Source of the DNA: Clostridiales bacterium
GTDB taxonomy: Bacteria > Bacillota > Clostridia > Oscillospirales > Butyricicoccaceae
DNA length: 18,936 nucleotides
Direction: 5' to 3'
NCBI GenBank assembly: GCA_004555915.1
Contig: SFJM01000031.1
Coordinates: 1 to 18,936 of the forward strand
Each line of letters opens with the position of its first letter. The first letter of the stretch is position 1. Position numbers and translations under genes: made by a program. The notes beneath the pieces are model-generated. The model was not told where the DNA came from and ran no database searches. It was given only the letters and a program-made list of their open reading frames with translations. Positions 15,582 through 18,936 of this stretch are shown piece after piece.

Positions 15582-16471
15582 TATGTATCTCCTTCTACTT
15601 TACGTTTGGATTTCAGAACATCATCGAATACATCTTTTCGGACGCGTTTTGCCCGCCCTACATCAATTGTGGGGATTCCTTCCTCACGAATCCATGTTAC
15701 AAGCGTGGTGCGGCTGACACCATAGAAATCCTGAATCTCCTGAAAACTGTAATACTTTCCGCTTTTAGGGCATTTCAGTTCCAGTGGTGGCTCTTCATGC
15801 GCTTCTATGACCGGTTCTTGGAGTCGATATGTAGATTGGCTGTTGAGCCATATTTCAAAACTTGTTTTGGTAATGCGTCGCCTGTCGGCCACGCGCTCAA
15901 TAACGAAACAGTCTCGGTATTTTTTACAGTCGAGAATCCAGTAGACCTTTTCTCTTGGAATACCGAGCAGTTTTGCCATTTCTGGGATGGAGATGGTTTG
16001 TGCTTCAATCTCCCGGTCACGCTCTCGATCAGCCGCAGTGCGGTGGCGGCTTTGTGACCGATACCAACGCTCAAATTCCTCTTTCGGAATCCGCATCCAG
16101 AAGTCTACCGTTTCTGCTTTCAACTTGCCCTGTCGGATGAGTGTATAGATCGTTTCGGGTTTCACCTTCAATATCTCGGCGGCGTCAGGAACGGAATAGG
16201 ACCGTTTGCAAAGTTCCTCGCCCGGTGGTGAGCCATTGACCTTATGATATTTGACCTGATTGGCATACCATTTCTCAAAGCTGGAAATAACGATACGCCT
16301 TTTGTCGTTTATCAGAATGACTTCAAAGAGATTCTTATGAAGTAGCCAATAGCTGTCTGTTTTGCCAAGGCCGAGAAGCTGCCGCATCTCACGAACCGAC
16401 ATGGTGGTTTTGGTAGTGGCAGGTTCAGCTTTTCCGTATAAGGGAGCCGAAGTATTCCGCATATCATCCAT
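15581..16471 (-). CDS. four tandem excisionase-type HTH domains (tetra-HTH protein)
   Basis: A 296-residue protein built almost wholly of four HTH_17/MerR-like winged-helix units. In the numbering from GTG 16480 they lie at about 27-75 (SVREMRQLLGL), 93-143 (YSVPDAAEILKVKPETIYTLI), 161-215 (ISIPEMAKLLGIPREKVYWIL) and 242-290 (YSFQEIQDFYGVSRTTLVTWI). Most units end with a basic wing and an F-E-x-W-type helix. ATG 16471 is preferred over GTG 16480 because GAGAGGTG lies six bases upstream. No catalytic domain is present. Single HTH_17 proteins are typical excisionases, so this may be a multivalent excision or control factor that bends DNA over an array of sites (inference). It is coupled to the integrase. 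Confidence 0.85.
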   Translation of the reverse strand: MDDMRNTSAPLYGKAEPATTKTTMSVREMRQLLGLGKTDSYWLLHKNLFEVILINDKRRIVISSFEKWYANQVKYHKVNGSPPGEELCKRSYSVPDAAEILKVKPETIYTLIRQGKLKAETVDFWMRIPKEEFERWYRSQSRHRTAADRERDREIEAQTISIPEMAKLLGIPREKVYWILDCKKYRDCFVIERVADRRRITKTSFEIWLNSQSTYRLQEPVIEAHEEPPLELKCPKSGKYYSFQEIQDFYGVSRTTLVTWIREEGIPTIDVGRAKRVRKDVFDDVLKSKRKVEGDT

Positions 16472-16499
16472 GAAAGACACCTCTCTATCTATGTAAAAG

Positions 16500-16528
16500 T
16501 TTAGCCGGGATTTCTTATCCCGGCTAAA
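16500..16528 (-). terminator. hairpin between excisionase and tetra-HTH genes
   Basis: TTTAGCCGGGAT and ATCCCGGCTAAA form a perfect 12-bp stem around a 5-base loop. On the minus strand it is followed by CTTTT, a short T-run. It probably acts as a partial terminator setting how much tetra-HTH and integrase is made. Confidence 0.65.
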
Positions 16529-16561
16529 GAATAGCAGATTTCGCTTGAAATGTTGAGGATG

Positions 16562-16807
16562 TCAAACAGCAGGATTGCGTTCAACAGTGCCATCATTGAG
16601 CCATGCTTCAAAGCTGGCTTTGGAAATACGGTAAGCGCCGCTTACCTTGAACCAGCGGAATTCGTTCTGCTTCAGTAGACGGTAGACAGTGGGACGGCTC
16701 AGGAGCAGCATTTCCATCAGATCTTCTACGGTATAGCAGCGGCTGTCCTTTGCTGTGGAAACAGGGGAGGAAACCGAGTTGGGCGAAGGTTCTTCATGAA
16801 TAATCAT
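16562..16807 (-). CDS. excisionase family DNA-binding protein
   Basis: An 81-residue single HTH_17 protein. The domain spans residues 24-72 (CYTVEDLMEMLLLSRPTVYRLLKQNEFRWFKVSGAYRISKASFEAWL, given here only as landmarks: YTVEDL, SRPTVYRLL, YRISKASFEAWL). Such proteins direct an integrase toward excision or regulate the element. GAGGT lies about eight bases before the ATG. It sits 30 bases after the ParB-like gene and before the hairpin at 16500. The tetra-HTH protein downstream looks like a multiplied version of this fold. Confidence 0.85.
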   Translation of the reverse strand: MIIHEEPSPNSVSSPVSTAKDSRCYTVEDLMEMLLLSRPTVYRLLKQNEFRWFKVSGAYRISKASFEAWLNDGTVERNPAV

Positions 16808-16837
16808 TGGATAATACCTCGTTAAATATACTTAAAG

Positions 16838-17623
16838 TTAAAACTTGAGCGGCAGTGCGGCCCGGCGGCTTCCACCATTATAAATAGTATAGACCTGCTG
16901 AAGGTACTTCGTCTTGCCGGGAAGGCTTACGCCTGCGGTTCGAGCAAGGCGAAAAATCGTAAACGCATCGACCTGCCGCAGCTTGGCAATCAAGCGGCCT
17001 TTGTTATATTCGGAGTGATACAGTTCTACAAAGCGGCAGATGCCGAGCAGGTTTGCGGAACTCATGGAATCAGGTTCGCCGTTCCAAGCGTTCAGCAAAA
17101 CATCAAGGGATTCGATATACAGTTCCGGACCCAGCCGGATGAATTCGTGATAGGCGGTCGCAATGCAGCTGATCCGCTGCTTGCCTCGGCCTTCTTCAAA
17201 AGAAAGATGAACGCCAGCCAATTCGGTGGCCTGCTGAAATGCAACGGCAGCAGGTTCCCCTGCAAAAATCAGGGCACGGAGCTTCTGCCCTGCACTCAGC
17301 CGTTCCGAAATGCCTGTCTGCTGTGCAAACAGGAGGGCTTCTTCTCGTTCTGTCATACCAAAATAAACCTTGCAGCGAATCTGCAAATCTTCGCCGCCGT
17401 TCAGAAATTTCCGTGCAGCGATGGTGTTCTGTCCGTCCATCACATAGTAGTGACCATCCCGGAAGCTGATCTTCGGCTCATTGGCAACCCGCTCGTCAAA
17501 TTCTTTTGCGATGCGGGCAACACGAGCGGGGTGAAGAGCACGCTGATAAGTGTCGCGCGGCACGATCAGTTCGCTGCTGTTCAGGCACATCTCATGGTAA
17601 GGTTTTACAACTGCGTTCATCAT
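16838..17623 (-). CDS. ParB-like (ParB/Srx fold) protein, DUF6551-like
   Basis: A 261-residue protein with an N-terminal ParB/sulfiredoxin-type fold: YQRALHPARVARIAKEFDERV (residues 26-46, noted as YQRAL and ARIAKEF), then FRDGHYYVMDGQNTIAA near 54-70 and VYFGMTEREEALLF near 87. The usual DGQHR of such proteins is DGQNT here, so both the His and the Arg are changed. The C-terminal 140 residues are helical without a motif I recognise. AAGGAGG precedes the ATG, which overlaps the MazF-like stop as ATGA, so the two are coupled. Possible roles are DNA binding for element maintenance or regulation. The DUF6551 assignment is from memory of the motif layout and is moderately sure. Confidence 0.7.
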   Translation of the reverse strand: MMNAVVKPYHEMCLNSSELIVPRDTYQRALHPARVARIAKEFDERVANEPKISFRDGHYYVMDGQNTIAARKFLNGGEDLQIRCKVYFGMTEREEALLFAQQTGISERLSAGQKLRALIFAGEPAAVAFQQATELAGVHLSFEEGRGKQRISCIATAYHEFIRLGPELYIESLDVLLNAWNGEPDSMSSANLLGICRFVELYHSEYNKGRLIAKLRQVDAFTIFRLARTAGVSLPGKTKYLQQVYTIYNGGSRRAALPLKF

Positions 17624-18387
17624 AAAGGAACCTCCTTCTTCTTTTGCAGAAAATCAATTCCTGATTGGATAATCAAACCGATTTTCTTCTTTTCGTTATC
17701 GGATAAGCGGAAACTGGAATACCGTTCATAACAGATATTCCAGCGGAACATAAGCGATTGAAGTGCATCATCCAGTTCTGCGACCATGAACTCAACAGAA
17801 GATTCTGTCGGGGTGGAGAGCATCCTTTCCGATATCTGCTCAATGCTATGTAAATCGCCTTTTGTGTGCTTGACGAGAGCAGGGGGCTGACTGTTCAACA
17901 CACGAAGATTCTGAAACTGCTGGGAGAGCAGCTCTTTTGCAGCGGCGAGAACATCCTCCTGCGGAGGAGCCGTAAGGTATTTTCGGAATGACTTATACCC
18001 AATGAAGCCAAAGCTGTATTGCAGACACACTGACACTTGCCGCATTTCATATTTGGACAGGTGCCCAAGGTAGCTTAACACTCTGGATTTATCTGCGGGG
18101 CGCGGGCTTTCGCAAATCGCCATAGATGGCGCACTCAAAAAACGATTGTGCAGAATAAAATGCGTTGGCATATTTCGCTTTTTGATCTGTGTTGTCAGCG
18201 GAACGACTAGAAGAACATTGGAATAAAAATTACCGTCATCGTTCTGGACAACAATGGCAGGTCGGATGCCGCCTTGCTCGGAACCGCTGTAAGGATTCAG
18301 ATCCATCATGTAGACATCCCCGCGCTTGTACATCCAGTTTGCGGGCATAGGCGGATACTCTTTCTCTTTTTTGCCTCGTGTTGCCAA
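17620..18387 (-). CDS. MazF/PemK-like protein with C-terminal extension
   Basis: A 255-residue protein. Residues 19-138 are a MazF/PemK domain: RGDVYMMDLNPYSGSEQGGIRPAIVVQN (landmarks RGDVY, GGIRPAIVVQN), LLVVPLTTQ, then DKSRV. Arg42 and Thr65/66 match the usual active-site positions of this mRNA-interferase fold, while the common EQIR before DKSR is ESPR. The remaining 115 residues are mostly helical and not found in ordinary 110-aa MazF proteins. The start is TTG 18387, with GAGGAG about nine bases upstream; the next ATG is 13 residues in. No MazE-type antitoxin is adjacent; the coupled neighbour is ParB-like. It may be an RNase or may have been recruited as a regulator. Confidence 0.8.
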   Translation of the reverse strand: MATRGKKEKEYPPMPANWMYKRGDVYMMDLNPYSGSEQGGIRPAIVVQNDDGNFYSNVLLVVPLTTQIKKRNMPTHFILHNRFLSAPSMAICESPRPADKSRVLSYLGHLSKYEMRQVSVCLQYSFGFIGYKSFRKYLTAPPQEDVLAAAKELLSQQFQNLRVLNSQPPALVKHTKGDLHSIEQISERMLSTPTESSVEFMVAELDDALQSLMFRWNICYERYSSFRLSDNEKKKIGLIIQSGIDFLQKKKEVPL

Positions 18388-18420
18388 TTTAGATTTCTCC
18401 TCTCTATCCGTATATGTAAC

Positions 18421-18444
18421 AGTGGGCTGCTCGCACAGCCCACT
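18421..18444 (-). other. hairpin in the MazF-like gene leader
   Basis: AGTGGGCTG pairs with CAGCCCACT around a 6-base loop. No T-run follows on the minus strand, so it is a leader stem rather than a clear terminator, about 34 bases before the start codon. Confidence 0.5.
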
Positions 18445-18457
18445 CTACTATCTCAAA

Positions 18458-18470
18458 CAGCAAATTGCTG
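18458..18470. promoter_or_regulatory. CAGCAA-A-TTGCTG palindrome
   Basis: A perfect 6-1-6 inverted repeat between the RNA-like region and the MazF-like gene, where an operator for the element's control operon would be expected. The binding protein is unknown. Confidence 0.4.
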
Positions 18471-18515
18471 TGATTTATAGTTCTATACCTTTCCGTATTT
18501 GTCCCCGACATCCCC

Positions 18516-18812
18516 GGAAAACGAAAACTCAGTTTTCGTGTGGGAAATCTTTCAGCCGTCCGGCAGCATACCGAATCCATAGGGTTCTCACCTCTCCGTG
18601 GTCCTCACCGAGCTGCCCTAAGGCAGAAGTATCATTATTCTGTGATGGCTCTTAGCTATGGAGAAGCTGTCATCCATTTACCGTCAACCTACCGCTCATT
18701 CCCTCAGTGGGAGATCATCGCATTTGTTACGGACGTGGCTCATCATCACAGGAACGTGACTGAAGAATGCGTGTTCAATTTTCAAGGGGCGGATGCCAGA
18801 TGTTGTCTGGCT
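18516..18812 (-). ncRNA. candidate structured non-coding RNA upstream of the element operon
   Basis: About 300 bases with no credible gene but many local stems. Read on the minus strand these are CCAGA-CAACA-TCTGG at the 5' end, CGCATT/AATGCG closing a 50-base domain, TCCC-ACTGA-GGGA, CTGCC-TTAG-GGCAG, GCC-GGAC-GGC, and finally ACGAAAAC-TGA-GTTTTCGT followed by TTTCC (18516-18539) as a weak terminator. A TATACT/TATAAG -10-like sequence (18815-18825) precedes it. I cannot match it to a known RNA family. It could be a free RNA or a long leader for the MazF-like operon. Confidence 0.4.
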
Positions 18813-18814
18813 TG

Positions 18815-18825
18815 CTTATAGTATA
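18815..18825 (-). promoter_or_regulatory. possible -10 region of the RNA/operon promoter
   Basis: Minus strand TATACT overlapping TATAAG. No good -35 is visible at 17 bp, so if it is real it may need an activator; the GGCYTA repeats lie directly upstream. Confidence 0.3.
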
Positions 18826-18849
18826 GCGGCTCAAATTGTGAAATGCGTG

Positions 18850-18886
18850 GGCCTCGTAGGCCTACCTTGTAGGCTTAGCAGGCCTA
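18850..18886. repeat. GGCYTA short repeat array
   Basis: GGCCTC, GGCCTA, GGCTTA and GGCCTA start at 18850, 18859, 18872 and 18881 (steps 9, 13, 9), sitting just upstream of the candidate promoter at 18815-18825. The layout resembles an iteron-like protein-binding array. The remaining 50 bases to the window edge show nothing I can name. Confidence 0.4.
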
Positions 18887-18936
18887 TTTTTGGAAGAAAA
18901 TTCCAAGCCCTGAAATTACAGCAGTTGCTTTATGGA

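Noticed and set aside
18516..18812. RNase P RNA or tmRNA
   Set aside because: The conserved RNase P GAGGAAAGTCC core and the tmRNA ends are absent.
18540..18821. A 93-residue plus-strand open frame
   Set aside because: It has no ribosome site and lies over the stem-rich region; no family resemblance.
1..18936. CRISPR array or insertion sequence
   Set aside because: No regularly spaced long repeats and no transposase with terminal inverted repeats were seen.

Overview
The window looks like chromosome from a gut Oscillospiraceae bacterium, most like Faecalibacterium. The basis is GC-rich codon use with AGGAGG-type ribosome sites, Tat-type lipoprotein leaders, and a TRAP / alpha-glucoside PTS gene set with short strong hairpin terminators. 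This placement is an inference from gene style, not from a marker gene.

Positions 1-12460 are ordinary chromosome in four blocks. (1) A DUF1846 gene ends at a bidirectional terminator facing a GntR/FCD regulator. (2) That regulator is divergent from a three-gene TRAP transporter operon (dctP, dctQ, dctM). The shared spacer holds three GTATAC palindromes that are likely the regulator's operators. dctQ appears to start at an ATC codon. (3) A monocistronic sodium-coupled amino-acid transporter (NSS family) follows, then a decayed stretch (7470-8070). There, a promoter and leader feed a 51-aa lipoprotein fragment and a 15-aa gene start, fused head to head with the first 65 residues of a histidine phosphotransfer protein. 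This reads as a deletion or rearrangement scar. (4) An alpha-glucoside locus encodes an RpiR/SIS regulator, a PTS EIICB permease and a GH4 6-phospho-alpha-glucosidase. Together they would import and phosphorylate a glucoside and cleave the phospho-sugar, with the regulator sensing a sugar phosphate.

From about 12800 to the right edge lies one end of an integrated element. Its boundary is a 45-bp sequence matching the 3' half of tRNA-Arg(CCU), from anticodon loop to CCA, with no matching 5' half. This is the classic att duplicate left by a tyrosine integrase. Inside are a plus-strand Rpn/PD-(D/E)XK-type gene and a minus-strand operon. In transcription order the operon is a MazF/PemK-like protein with a long C-terminal extension, an overlapping ParB-like protein, an 81-aa excisionase-like protein, a protein with four tandem excisionase-type HTH domains, and the tyrosine integrase. 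Upstream of the operon, 18516-18886 has no credible gene. It contains a candidate structured RNA ending in a hairpin, and behind its start a short array of GGCYTA repeats. The rest of the element, including the predicted intact tRNA-Arg, lies beyond the window.

The most notable features are the tetra-HTH/integrase cassette coupled to a MazF-ParB pair, the orphan structured RNA, the dense TTAGCWG repeat cluster around the att site, and the ATC start of dctQ.
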